From assembly GCA_965227035.1 (NCBI GenBank), contig OZ245724.1, forward strand, positions 1,984,001 through 2,048,000: a stretch of DNA of 64,000 bases, in the 5' to 3' direction. This DNA comes from CBDDFQ01 sp965227035 (GTDB lineage Bacteria > Pseudomonadota > Gammaproteobacteria > Burkholderiales > Burkholderiaceae_C). Within the stretch, counting starts at the first letter, position 1. Each line of letters begins with the position of its first letter. The notes below the pieces were generated by a model that worked only from the letters and a program-made list of their open reading frames with translations, was not told the origin of the DNA and did no database searches. The translations under genes and the position numbers were made by a program. This document shows positions 40,582-49,119 of this stretch, piece by piece.

Positions 40582-41603
40582 GATTTCGCTCCTTCGCTCT
40601 TGCGCAGCTGAGCCAGCAAAAGCTTGGACAGCGTCAGCACGACGAAGGTGATGAAGAACAGCACCAGGCCAAGATAGATCAGCGCGGCCTGATGCAGACC
40701 TGCGCCGGCTTCGGCGAATTCGTTGGCGAGTGCAGACGTAATACTGTTAGCCGCCTCGAACACGCTCAGCGAATTCAACTGGTTCATGTTGCCGATGACG
40801 AAAGTGACAGCCATGGTTTCGCCCAAGGCACGACCCAGGCCGAGCATGATGCCGCCGATAGCGCCTGCCTTGGTGTAAGGCAGAACCACTTTCCACATGA
40901 CTTCCCAGGTGGTCGATCCGAGTCCGTAAGCCGACTCTTTCAGCAGTACGGGCGTCACTTCGAACACATCACGCATCACCGATGCGATGAACGGGATGAT
41001 CATGATGGCCAGGATGATGCCGGCCGACAAAATACCGATGCCGACCGGAGGTCCCGAAACCAGGGCGCCCAGAAAAGGCACGCCCTTGAAAAGAGATTGA
41101 AGCGGCTGCTGCACGTAGGTGGCGAGAATCGGGCCGAAAACCAGCAGGCCCCACATGCCGTACACGATGGAAGGAACAGCAGCAAGAAGTTCGATGGCGG
41201 TTCCCAGGGGGCGCTTAAGCCACGAAGGAGAAAGTTCGGTAAGAAACAGCGCAATACCGAAGCTGACCGGAACCGCAATTGCCAGGGCAATGAACGACGT
41301 CGCAAGCGTGCCGTAGATCATCACCAGACCGCCGTACTCCTCTTTCACCGGGTCCCAAACACTGCTGGTCAGAAAGCTGAAGCCGTACTTGGAAATAGCC
41401 GGCCATGCGCCGACCACGAGTGACAGAAGAATGCCGAAAAGCAGTGCCAACGTCAGAAGGGCCGCACCTTTGGCAGCCCAACCGAACAGTCTGTCTGCCA
41501 TGGGTCCTTGGCGAATAGGGTTCACGGGTGGCGGATTAGTAGTTTCGCGGGAAGACGCTTTCGGATCGAAAGACGCCGGATTCGCAGAAAGTGTAGATGA
41601 CAC
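40578..41603 (-). CDS. pstC: Phosphate ABC transporter permease PstC
   Basis: 341 residues, six membrane segments, EAA loop LLKESAYGLGSTTWEVMWKV. A polar N-terminal extension of about 40 residues precedes the first membrane helix. It is separated from pstS by an 88-base gap that contains a strong hairpin. Confidence 0.97.
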   Translation of the reverse strand: MSSTLSANPASFDPKASSRETTNPPPVNPIRQGPMADRLFGWAAKGAALLTLALLFGILLSLVVGAWPAISKYGFSFLTSSVWDPVKEEYGGLVMIYGTLATSFIALAIAVPVSFGIALFLTELSPSWLKRPLGTAIELLAAVPSIVYGMWGLLVFGPILATYVQQPLQSLFKGVPFLGALVSGPPVGIGILSAGIILAIMIIPFIASVMRDVFEVTPVLLKESAYGLGSTTWEVMWKVVLPYTKAGAIGGIMLGLGRALGETMAVTFVIGNMNQLNSLSVFEAANSITSALANEFAEAGAGLHQAALIYLGLVLFFITFVVLTLSKLLLAQLRKSEGAKS

Positions 41604-41645
41604 TTTGTTTACCCGTGAGTTAATTTGTGGAATTGAAAGTTAGAA

Positions 41646-41683
41646 GGACCGGGTCGCGCTGACTTCTTTGCGCAAACCGGTCC
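41646..41683 (-). terminator. Intra-operon hairpin between pstS and pstC
   Basis: GGACCGG / CCGGTCC outer stem and GCGC/GCGC inner stem, without a long T-run. Placed right after the pstS stop, it probably stabilises the pstS message or partly stops transcription, giving more PstS than permease. Confidence 0.6.
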
Positions 41684-41691
41684 ATTTCCAA

Positions 41692-42726
41692 TTATTTGAA
41701 CGCCACGGCCTTGCCGGAGGTGTCCTTGATGTCGCCCCACGATTTTTCGATCGCGGTTTTCACGGTTGCGGGCATCGGCACATAGTCCAGATCGTCAGCC
41801 GTCTTGTCGCCGTTCTTGTAGGTCCATTCGAAGAACTTCAGCGAAGCGGAAGCTTTCTCGGGCTTGTCTTGCGACTTGTGCATCATGATGAAAGTCGCTG
41901 CAGCGATCGGCCATGCATCCTTGCCGGGCTGGTTCGTCAGGATTTGATAGAAGCTCTTGTCCCACTGTGCGCCGGCAGCAGCTGCCTTGAAAGCGTCGTC
42001 GTTGGGCTGGGGATAAGCACCTGCCGAGTTTTGCAGCAATGCGTAGGTCATCTTGTTTTGCTTGACGTAAGCGTATTCGACGTAGCCGATCGAGTTGGGC
42101 AGACGTGTCACGAATGCTGCGACGCCTTCGTTGCCCTTGCCACCTGCACCGACGGGCCAGTTGACTGCCGTGCCTTCGCCGACCTTGCTCTTCCACTCGG
42201 GGCTTACCTTGCTCAGGTAGTTGGTGAAGTTGAAGCTGGTGCCCGAACCGTCAGCGCGGCGGACTTGAGCGATGGGAGCGTCAGGCAGGTTCAAGCCGGG
42301 GTTCAGCGCCTTGATTGCCGGATCGTTCCAGTTGGAAATCTTGTTCAGGTAGATATCTGCCAGCACCGGGCCGGTCAGCTTCAGCTCGCCTGCCTTGATA
42401 CCAGCGATGTTGACCACGGGGATGATGCCGCCGATGACGGTGGGGAACTGAACCAGGCCCTTGGCTTGGAGTTCAGCGTCGGTCAGGGGAGCGTCGGAAG
42501 CGCCGAAATCGACAGTCTTCGCTTCGATTTGCTTCATGCCGGCACCCGATCCGACCGATTGATAGTTGATGCGGACGCCGGTTGCCTTGTTGTAGTCTGC
42601 CGCCCACTTGGAATACAGGGGAGCCGGGAAGCTTGCGCCTGCGCCGGTGACGTCCTGGGCTTGTGCCAGGGGCGAGAATGCTGCCGCGGTGACCGCGAGG
42701 ATTGCAATGCTGTAGTTCAATTTCAT
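41692..42726 (-). CDS. pstS: Phosphate-binding periplasmic protein PstS
   Basis: 344 residues from ATG 42726, chosen because it opens a Sec signal (KLNYSIAILAVTAAAFSPLA, cleavage after AQA). The mature protein begins QDVTGAGASFPAPLYSKWAA and keeps the phosphate-contact SGAGMKQ and RADGSGTSF segments. Delivers phosphate to PstCA. A Pho-box candidate lies about 85-100 bases upstream. Confidence 0.97.
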   Translation of the reverse strand: MKLNYSIAILAVTAAAFSPLAQAQDVTGAGASFPAPLYSKWAADYNKATGVRINYQSVGSGAGMKQIEAKTVDFGASDAPLTDAELQAKGLVQFPTVIGGIIPVVNIAGIKAGELKLTGPVLADIYLNKISNWNDPAIKALNPGLNLPDAPIAQVRRADGSGTSFNFTNYLSKVSPEWKSKVGEGTAVNWPVGAGGKGNEGVAAFVTRLPNSIGYVEYAYVKQNKMTYALLQNSAGAYPQPNDDAFKAAAAGAQWDKSFYQILTNQPGKDAWPIAAATFIMMHKSQDKPEKASASLKFFEWTYKNGDKTADDLDYVPMPATVKTAIEKSWGDIKDTSGKAVAFK

Positions 42727-42809
42727 CAAAACACCTTTTATGGTTGCACTTGAAAAACACAGTGATCGGTAAGCTTCACTGCTCGATGGCTGGACTTTAT
42801 GGGTCGTAT

Positions 42810-42827
42810 GTGACACTGACGTGACAT
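42810..42827 (-). promoter_or_regulatory. Pho box facing pstS
   Basis: Minus strand: ATGTCAC, spacer GTCA, GTGTCAC. Two heptamers with 11-bp period close to the PhoB consensus CTGTCAT-N4-CTGTCAT. Confidence 0.8.
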
Positions 42828-42834
42828 AAAAGAT

Positions 42835-42852
42835 GCGTCACATAACTGTCAC
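42835..42852 (+). promoter_or_regulatory. Pho box facing ppx
   Basis: Plus strand: GCGTCAC, spacer ATAA, CTGTCAC. It ends 41 bases before the ppx ATG and is separated by only 7 bases from the box facing pstS. Confidence 0.75.
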
Positions 42853-42893
42853 AAGGGTCCGAACCCGTTCGCATACGATTCGCACCAAACACA

Positions 42894-44405
42894 ATGCAAA
42901 ACGCAAATCAAAACGGCAAATTACTGGCGGCGGTCGACCTCGGCTCCAACAGCTTCAGACTGGAAATCGGCCGGCTCGACCATGGGCAAATCCAGCGTGT
43001 GGAGTACCTCAAAGAGACGGTTCGCCAGGGCAACGGTCTCGACGAGAACCGCAACCTGACTCAGGAAGCGATGCAGCGCGGCTGGGAATGCCTGGCCCGT
43101 TTTGGGGAAAAACTGGCCGGATTCAAGCGTTCGCAGGTTCGTGCGGTGGCCACTCAAACGCTTCGCGAGGCCAGAAATAGGGATGTCTTCCTAAAAAAAG
43201 CCGGCGAGATTCTGGGGTTTCAAATCGATGTGATTTCTGGCCGGGAAGAGGCGCGGCTAATTTATCAAGGGGTAGCTCGACTGTTACCGCAGTCGAACGA
43301 GAAGCGACTTGTGGTCGATATCGGCGGCCGCTCCACCGAAATCATCCTCGGGCAAGGCTTCACGGCCAACGCAACCGAGTCGTATCGGGTAGGCAGCGTT
43401 GCCTGGTCGATGAAATATTTTCAGGATGGCCAATTCACGGAGCGCGCGTTCCAGATGGCCGAGACCGCAGCAAAGGCGGTGCTCGATGGCGCGTTGGACA
43501 TCTATCAGCCAGGCACCTGGGAAGTGGCCTACGGCTCGTCGGGCACGGTGGGTGCGGTGGCCGACATTCTGGGCGGCGCAGGATTTCCGGAAGGCGTCGT
43601 GACGCGTGAAGGCCTCGACTGGCTCCTGGACAGACTGATCAAGTCGCAGTCTGCCGACAAGGCAAAGTTCGAGCGATTGAAGGAAGACCGCCGCGCGGTC
43701 ATCGGCGGCGGCGTCAGCGTGCTGCTGGCCGTGTTCGATCTGCTCGGCATAGAAGAAATGCACGCCGCCCAGGGCGCACTTCGTCATGGCGCGATTTACG
43801 ATTTGCTCGATCGCGAACGCGATGAAGGCGATTTGCGCAGTGCCAGCGTGCAACGCCTCGCAACGCAATTTGCGGTGGTGCAAACCCAGGCGTTGCGGGT
43901 CGACAAGGTATCGCGTCAACTCTTCCGCCAGATCCACCGGGCGCAACCCGGAGACGATTCGACCCGTCCCGAACGCAAGCTCGAATGGGCCGCTCAGTTG
44001 CATGAAATCGGCCGGCAGATTTCGCACAGCGACTATCACAAGCACGGCGCCTACATCCTCGAACACACCGATGCGCCGGGCTTCGCGGTGCCCGAGTTGC
44101 ATCGCCTCGGCTTGTTGGTTCTGGGCCATCGCGGCAAGCTCAAAAAGATCGAAACCGAATTGAACGACCCGTTGCTGGTGCAGCAGCTTCTATCGCTGCG
44201 ACTGGCAGTCATCCTGTGCCACGCGCGGATGGATCCTGACATGAACAGCCTGCGAATCTCGGTGGACGACAGGCACGAATCGGTGTTCGTCATGACGTCT
44301 CGCGCGGGTTGGTCGGCGTCATATCCGCAGTCGGCGTATCTGCTTCGGGAAGAGGTTTTGGCCTGGCAGAAAACGCCCTACACATTCCAGTTCGACGAGG
44401 GTTGA
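42894..44405 (+). CDS. ppx: Exopolyphosphatase
   Basis: 503 residues; actin-like ATPase fold of the Ppx/GppA family with AAVDLGSNSFRLEIGRL (residues about 11-27), SGREEARLIYQGVA, VVDIGGRSTEIILG and GSSGTVGAVADIL. The C-terminal HD-like helical domain includes AQLHEIGRQISHSDYHKHGA. It removes phosphate from polyphosphate chains. Divergent from pstS, with its own Pho box, so both are expected to be induced together. Confidence 0.93.
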   Translation: MQNANQNGKLLAAVDLGSNSFRLEIGRLDHGQIQRVEYLKETVRQGNGLDENRNLTQEAMQRGWECLARFGEKLAGFKRSQVRAVATQTLREARNRDVFLKKAGEILGFQIDVISGREEARLIYQGVARLLPQSNEKRLVVDIGGRSTEIILGQGFTANATESYRVGSVAWSMKYFQDGQFTERAFQMAETAAKAVLDGALDIYQPGTWEVAYGSSGTVGAVADILGGAGFPEGVVTREGLDWLLDRLIKSQSADKAKFERLKEDRRAVIGGGVSVLLAVFDLLGIEEMHAAQGALRHGAIYDLLDRERDEGDLRSASVQRLATQFAVVQTQALRVDKVSRQLFRQIHRAQPGDDSTRPERKLEWAAQLHEIGRQISHSDYHKHGAYILEHTDAPGFAVPELHRLGLLVLGHRGKLKKIETELNDPLLVQQLLSLRLAVILCHARMDPDMNSLRISVDDRHESVFVMTSRAGWSASYPQSAYLLREEVLAWQKTPYTFQFDEG

Positions 44406-44450
44406 GAGTCGCCTGAGAGTGGCTTTAAAGAGGTCTTCGCGAGTCGGTTT

Positions 44451-44483
44451 TGTGGAAATTAAACTGTTTATACTGTTTCCACA
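44451..44483 (+). promoter_or_regulatory. Promoter region with inverted repeat ahead of histone H1-like gene
   Basis: TGTGGAAA (44451-44458) and TTTCCACA (44476-44483) are exact inverted repeats with a 17-base loop. Between them lie a -10-like TATACT (44469-44474) and ACTGTTT repeated at a 10-base period. The layout suggests an operator wrapped around the promoter. Confidence 0.5.
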
Positions 44484-44507
44484 AATATTCGAAAGGACCT
44501 CCTTCTT

Positions 44508-45323
44508 ATGGCAACTGCAAAGAAAACCTCCGCTGCAAAGAAAACTTCTGCCGCCGCGAAAACCAAACCGGCCGCGAAGCCTGTGACCAAATCGGCTACG
44601 AAGCCGGCCACCAAAGTTGCAGTGAAGGCAACCAAGCCTGCGGTCAAGAAGGCCGTCAAAACAGCTAAGAAGCCTGCAACGAAAAAGCCGGTCGCAAAGA
44701 AAACCGCAGCGAAGAAGACGATCGCCGTGAAGACTTCAGCGGTTGCGAAAAAGGTAGCCACCAAGACGGCTCCGAAAGCCTTATCCAAGTCAGCACCCAA
44801 GGCAGCACCCAAGGCGGCTCCCAAAACAGGATCGGCAAGGCCAGCAAAAGCTGCCAAGCCCAAAAAGCCCAAGCTGGTTCGCGACAGCTTCACCATTCCC
44901 AAAATGGAATACGGCGTGATCGACGAGATCAAAGCGCGCGTTTCCAGTCTCGGCCGTGCAGCGAAGAAAAGCGAAGTGTTGCGTGCAGGCTTGAAGGCCT
45001 TGTCCTCGTTGAGCGATGCAGCACTCGAAGCTGCACTCTCGTTGGTGCCCTCGATCAAAACCGGACGTCCCACCAGCAGCAAGAAGCCTGCTGCGAAGAA
45101 GACAGCTGCCAAGAAGCCCGCCGCCAAAAAGATTGTTGCGAAAAAGTCGGTAGCTACGAAGCCTGCAGCTAAAGAAATCAGCAAGGTCGCCAAGGTCGTG
45201 AAGGCACCGAAGGCCGCTAAAGCGCCGAAAGCGCCTAAGGCACCGAAGTCCGCCAAAGCCGTGAAGCCGGCCGTGACGACAGCTCCCGCACCGATGGTCG
45301 TGCCACCTGCAATGCCCATCTGA
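44508..45323 (+). CDS. Histone H1-like Lys/Ala-rich protein with a central folded domain
   Basis: 271 residues. Residues 1-120 and 190-271 are Lys/Ala/Pro repeats (AAKKTSAAAKTKPAAKP-type) like eukaryotic H1 tails and AlgP. Residues about 121-190 are different: RDSFTIPKMEYGVIDEIKAR followed by AAKKSEVLRAGLKALSSL. This looks like a strand plus two helices, i.e. a ribbon-helix-helix-type DNA-binding unit. It probably compacts or bridges DNA. The fold of the core is an inference from pattern. It sits inside the phosphate gene block but no Pho box precedes it. Confidence 0.8.
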   Translation: MATAKKTSAAKKTSAAAKTKPAAKPVTKSATKPATKVAVKATKPAVKKAVKTAKKPATKKPVAKKTAAKKTIAVKTSAVAKKVATKTAPKALSKSAPKAAPKAAPKTGSARPAKAAKPKKPKLVRDSFTIPKMEYGVIDEIKARVSSLGRAAKKSEVLRAGLKALSSLSDAALEAALSLVPSIKTGRPTSSKKPAAKKTAAKKPAAKKIVAKKSVATKPAAKEISKVAKVVKAPKAAKAPKAPKAPKSAKAVKPAVTTAPAPMVVPPAMPI

Positions 45324-45396
45324 TCGAAACCAAATTAGTTTCGACGGGTCGCCGCCTCCAGGCGACCGAACCCGAGACGGCTTAAAGCGTCTCGGG
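45324..45396. terminator. Three consecutive hairpins between convergent genes
   Basis: Stem 1 TCGAAAC/GTTTCGA (45324-45344), stem 2 GGTCGCC/GGCGACC (45347-45367) and stem 3 CCCGAGACG/CGTCTCGGG (45371-45396). Stem 3 includes the last codons of sixA. No T-run follows, so termination may rely on Rho, or the stems may protect the 3' ends. Confidence 0.6.
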
Positions 45397-45843
45397 GGCT
45401 TGCACAGTCACCACGACTGTCTGCAACTGCCCTTCTCGCTCGCGGCTTTTGAGCCACCAGACGGCGCCCTTTCTGATCGACATTTCTTCGTCGTTCAGGT
45501 TCAGCAGTTTCGCAATTGCCTGCCCGAAAAGGGGCTGATGTCCGACGATCAACACAGGCAACTTTGCCTCCGGCCACTGAACGACCTGTAGCAAGCATTC
45601 GACTGTGCCATCGGGCGACAGCTCCTCTTTCACCCTGTATTTGCGATCCAGCGCAGCAACGGTCTGCTCGCATCGGCGAGCAGGGCTACACAGAATTCTT
45701 GTGCCTTCAGGCAATTGGCGATCGAGCCAGCGGCTCATGCGCATCGCCTGCTTTTCGCCGCGATGCGTGAGGGCGCGATCCAGATCGTCGCAGCCCTCTG
45801 TCCATTCGTGCGCTTCGGCGTGTCTCCAGAAGATCAGATCCAT
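45382..45843 (-). CDS. sixA: SixA-type histidine phosphatase
   Basis: 153 residues from ATG 45843, chosen because it places the phosphatase start MDLIFWRHAEAHEW at the N-terminus (RHAEA, catalytic His8). Later motifs: CSPARRCEQT and VLIVGHQPLFGQAI (second His). SixA removes phosphate from phospho-His in phosphotransfer domains. It lies 32 bases after ppk1 on the same strand, a pairing that suggests joint expression. Confidence 0.88.
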   Translation of the reverse strand: MDLIFWRHAEAHEWTEGCDDLDRALTHRGEKQAMRMSRWLDRQLPEGTRILCSPARRCEQTVAALDRKYRVKEELSPDGTVECLLQVVQWPEAKLPVLIVGHQPLFGQAIAKLLNLNDEEMSIRKGAVWWLKSREREGQLQTVVVTVQAPETL

Positions 45844-45875
45844 GTCGATCACCTCTCTCGATGCGCCAAACGAAA

Positions 45876-48005
45876 CTACACGTCGGTCACGTCCGCAGAT
45901 CCTGCGGCGTAACGTTGCATGAGCGCTCTCTGCGCACTGCGACTCTTGTCGGCCTTGGTATCGATGTGGTGGTAGATGCCGTCGGCACGCAATTCCCACG
46001 CATCGCTGTCGTCGTGCAGATAGGCCACCAGACATTCGTCGATCACGCGTTGGCGCAGCGCGAGATCGGTCACCGGCCAGGCGAGCTCGATGCGTCGCAT
46101 CATGTTGCGGTTCATCCAGTCCGCGCTTGCCAGATACAGATCTTCCTGCTCGCCACTTCCGAAATAGAACACCCGTGTGTGCTCCAGGAAGCGGCCGATG
46201 ATCGAACGAATCTTGATGTTCTCGGACACGCCGACCATCTGCGCGGGCAGCATGCAGGCACCACGCACGATCAGGTCGATCTTCACGCCTTGCTTGGATG
46301 CGCGAACCAGTGCCAGCATCAGCGCCTCGTCGGTCAGCGAATTCATTTTTGCGACGATTCGACCGGGTTTCCCGGCCTTCGCACCTGCAGTCACTTCGTC
46401 GATTTTCTCGATCAGCTTTTTATGCAGCTGGAACGGCGCGACCCACAGCTTGTTCATGCGCGGCAGCTTGTTCTGACCGGCCAGATGAACCATCAGGCTC
46501 TGCATGTCGGCAGTGGTTTCGTTGTCGGCGGTGAGATAGCTCACGTCGGTGTACAGACGCGCGGTTCGCGGGTTGTAGTTGCCGGTCGACAAGTGTCCGT
46601 AGCGCTTCAGGATGCGGCCTTCGCGTCGGGTCACGAGCAGCATCTTGGCGTGGGTCTTGAGGTTGACCACGCCGTACACCACCTGCGCACCGATCGACTC
46701 GAGCATCTCGGCCCAGTTGATGTTGGCTTCTTCGTCGAAGCGGGCTTTCAGCTCCACGACGACCATCACTTCCTTGCCGCGACGCACCGCCTCGCGCAGC
46801 AGTTCCATCAACACGGAATCGGCGCCGGTGCGGTAAATCGTTTGCTTAATCGCGAGCACTTGCGGATCGTTCACCGCTTCACGCAGGAATGCCAGTACGC
46901 CGTCGAAGCTCTCGAAGGGCTGATGAATCATCACATCGCCCTGCTTGAGGCGATCGAAAAACGATTCGCCCTGCTTGATGGCTTTCGGATAGCTGGGCTT
47001 GTAGGGCGTAAACAGCAGTTGGGGCGCATCGGCCAAGTCGATCAACTGGGTCAGTCGAACCAAGTTCACCGGCCCGTGCACCCGGTACAGCGCGCCTTCG
47101 GGCAGGTTGAACTGAGCAAGGAGGAACGACGACAGGAATTCGGAGCATCCGGCAGACACTTCCAGCCGAACCGCTTGCCCGTAATGTCGATGCTGCAGCC
47201 CTTGGCGCAAAGCAGTGCGCAGATTGCGAACTTCGTCCTCGTCGACCGCCAGATCGGAATGACGGGTCACGCGGAACTGCGAGAACTGATTCATCTCGCG
47301 TCCGGGAAAAAGCTCGGACAGGTGCGCGCGGATCACGCTGGATAGCGACACGAACAGCGTCCGGTTACCGGCAACCTTGTCGGGCATGCGAACGAATCGC
47401 GGCAGAACGCGCGGTACCTTGACGATGGCGATTTCGTTTTCGCGACCGAAGGCATCTTTGCCAGCCATGCGCACGATGAAGTTGAGCGACTTGTTGGCGA
47501 CTTGTGGGAACGGGTGAGCAGGATCGAGGCTCACCGGGATCAGCAATGGCTTCACTTCACGGTCGAAGTACTCTTTCACCCAGCGCTTTTGTGCCGGGTT
47601 GCGATCTCCGTGGGAAATGATTTCGATGCCGTTCTCTTTGAACGTCGGCATCAGATCGTCGTTGTACAGCGTGTATTGACGAGCTACCAGATCGTGCGCG
47701 GCGGCAGACAGCCTCTCGAAGCTGTCGACGCTGTAGGCGCCCTTGCGGTCGCCCGCCTGCATGGCCGAGAGATGGGCAGCCGCACGCACCTCGAAGAATT
47801 CGTCGAGGTTGGACGACACGATGCACAAATAACGAAGACGCTCCAGAAGCGGTACCTCGGGGCGGCCGGCCCAATGCAACACGCGTTCGTTGAAGGCAAG
47901 CAGGCTGTGGTCGCGGTCCAGAAAGGGAACGCCGGTTTCACTCTTCGGCGATACCGTCACGGGGATCGGCATCGGGGTGTTTTCACTAACAGATAGCAAA
48001 GTCAT
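45876..48005 (-). CDS. ppk1: Polyphosphate kinase
   Basis: 709 residues. N-terminal FLDRDHSLLAFNERVLHWA followed by NLDEFFEVR, then KTHAKMLLVTRREG with the autophosphorylated His and GHLSTGNYNPRTARLYTDVS. Makes polyphosphate from ATP. The first ATG (48005) has GAGG only one base away; ATG 47972 (MPIPVTVSP) is an alternative. A near-perfect Pho box ends 22 bases before the first ATG, inside the end of the upstream gene. Confidence 0.96.
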   Translation of the reverse strand: MTLLSVSENTPMPIPVTVSPKSETGVPFLDRDHSLLAFNERVLHWAGRPEVPLLERLRYLCIVSSNLDEFFEVRAAAHLSAMQAGDRKGAYSVDSFERLSAAAHDLVARQYTLYNDDLMPTFKENGIEIISHGDRNPAQKRWVKEYFDREVKPLLIPVSLDPAHPFPQVANKSLNFIVRMAGKDAFGRENEIAIVKVPRVLPRFVRMPDKVAGNRTLFVSLSSVIRAHLSELFPGREMNQFSQFRVTRHSDLAVDEDEVRNLRTALRQGLQHRHYGQAVRLEVSAGCSEFLSSFLLAQFNLPEGALYRVHGPVNLVRLTQLIDLADAPQLLFTPYKPSYPKAIKQGESFFDRLKQGDVMIHQPFESFDGVLAFLREAVNDPQVLAIKQTIYRTGADSVLMELLREAVRRGKEVMVVVELKARFDEEANINWAEMLESIGAQVVYGVVNLKTHAKMLLVTRREGRILKRYGHLSTGNYNPRTARLYTDVSYLTADNETTADMQSLMVHLAGQNKLPRMNKLWVAPFQLHKKLIEKIDEVTAGAKAGKPGRIVAKMNSLTDEALMLALVRASKQGVKIDLIVRGACMLPAQMVGVSENIKIRSIIGRFLEHTRVFYFGSGEQEDLYLASADWMNRNMMRRIELAWPVTDLALRQRVIDECLVAYLHDDSDAWELRADGIYHHIDTKADKSRSAQRALMQRYAAGSADVTDV

Positions 48006-48015
48006 ACCTCAGTGT

Positions 48016-49119
48016 TCATTTGCCAGATGACAGGAATGTGACAGCTTGACGCTGGCTTGTCACATTGCCAAGGGCAGTGTCGACGAAGGACGCGTGCCGC
48101 GCGGGCACGAGAAACTTCGAAAACAGCCGAGTTGCCGCATCCCAGCTGAATTCCATTGCGCGCGCCCTCGCCTCGTGCCGTGGAACGGCCAGTGCGCCGA
48201 AAACTGCTGCCTGAAGGTCGTCGCTCAAAACGCCACCCTTGGATTGTTTGTTCGTATAGCCGAGCACTTCGAGCGGTCCATCGACCGGAAACGCTGCCAC
48301 CGGAGTGCCGCTCGCCATCGCTTCCAGCATAACCAGACCGAAGGTATCTGCGTGACTCGGAAACACAAATACGTCTGCTGCCGCGTAGATTTCCGCCAGC
48401 TCGGGGCGAGGCATCACGCCCAGCCACCGGACCTGGGGATACGCAGCTTTCAGGCTTTCTTCGAGCGGACCGACTCCGCAGACTACCTTGGTGCCCGGAA
48501 GGTCGAGCTTTAAAAAGGCCTCGATATTCTTCTCGTAAGACACGCGTCCCACGAACAGGCTGATAGGACGGCTGGCCGGTGCGAGCTTGCCCATCGCGGC
48601 GGGTTTGTCGCTGTACTTGAACAGGTCCAGATCGACGCCATGAGTCCAGCTGCGCAGATTTTTGAAACCTCGGTTTTCCAGCATCTTCAAAACGCTGTCG
48701 GTCGGCACCATCACACCGGACGACGGTTTGTGGAAGTGACGAAACAGCGCATATCCCCAGGACACCGGAACCTTGGCGGCTGCATTCAGGATTTCTGGAA
48801 ACTTGGTGTGGAAGGCTGTCGTGAACGCAAGGCCGCGCTTGAGGCAGTAGCTGCGGGCGGCCCAGCCGAGCGGGCCTTCGGTCGCAATATGAATCGCGTC
48901 CGGCTCGATGGCATCCAGTTGCGCGACCAGCTGTTTCTTGGGGCGCACCGCGAGATCGATTCCCGCGTAGCCGGGGCAAGGACGCGTTCTGAACATCCCG
49001 GGTTCGATCACATGAACCTCGTCGCCCGCTTCGCGCAATTGCCGCGTGAGCTCGACCAGCGTGGTGACGACACCGTTGACCTGCGGGGTCCATGCGTCAG
49101 TGATGAGTGCGAGTTTCAT
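48016..49119 (-). CDS. GT4-family glycosyltransferase, probable Agt (phosphate-stress glycolipid synthesis)
   Basis: 367 residues. GT-B fold with ITDAWTPQVNGVVTTLVELT, HIATEGPLGWAAR, FVGRVSYEKNIEAFL and the donor-site segment PSHADTFGLVMLEAMASG (E-x7-E type). Relatives add glucose, glucuronic acid or mannose to diacylglycerol. The start overlaps the PlcP-type gene stop by 4 bases, the same plcP-agt pairing described for lipid remodelling in phosphate-starved bacteria. Sugar donor cannot be read from sequence. Confidence 0.8.
   Translation of the reverse strand: MKLALITDAWTPQVNGVVTTLVELTRQLREAGDEVHVIEPGMFRTRPCPGYAGIDLAVRPKKQLVAQLDAIEPDAIHIATEGPLGWAARSYCLKRGLAFTTAFHTKFPEILNAAAKVPVSWGYALFRHFHKPSSGVMVPTDSVLKMLENRGFKNLRSWTHGVDLDLFKYSDKPAAMGKLAPASRPISLFVGRVSYEKNIEAFLKLDLPGTKVVCGVGPLEESLKAAYPQVRWLGVMPRPELAEIYAAADVFVFPSHADTFGLVMLEAMASGTPVAAFPVDGPLEVLGYTNKQSKGGVLSDDLQAAVFGALAVPRHEARARAMEFSWDAATRLFSKFLVPARHASFVDTALGNVTSQRQAVTFLSSGK
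48027..48044 (-). promoter_or_regulatory. Near-perfect Pho box before ppk1
   Basis: Minus strand CTGTCAC, spacer ATTC, CTGTCAT: 13 of 14 positions match the E. coli heptamer consensus. It lies within the last codons of the glycosyltransferase gene, giving ppk1 a possible promoter of its own inside the operon. Confidence 0.8.

Noticed and set aside
45861..47345. 494-residue open frame opposite ppk1
   Set aside because: Antisense shadow of a well-conserved gene; it has no ribosome site and a His/Gln-rich composition typical of reverse-strand frames in GC-rich DNA.
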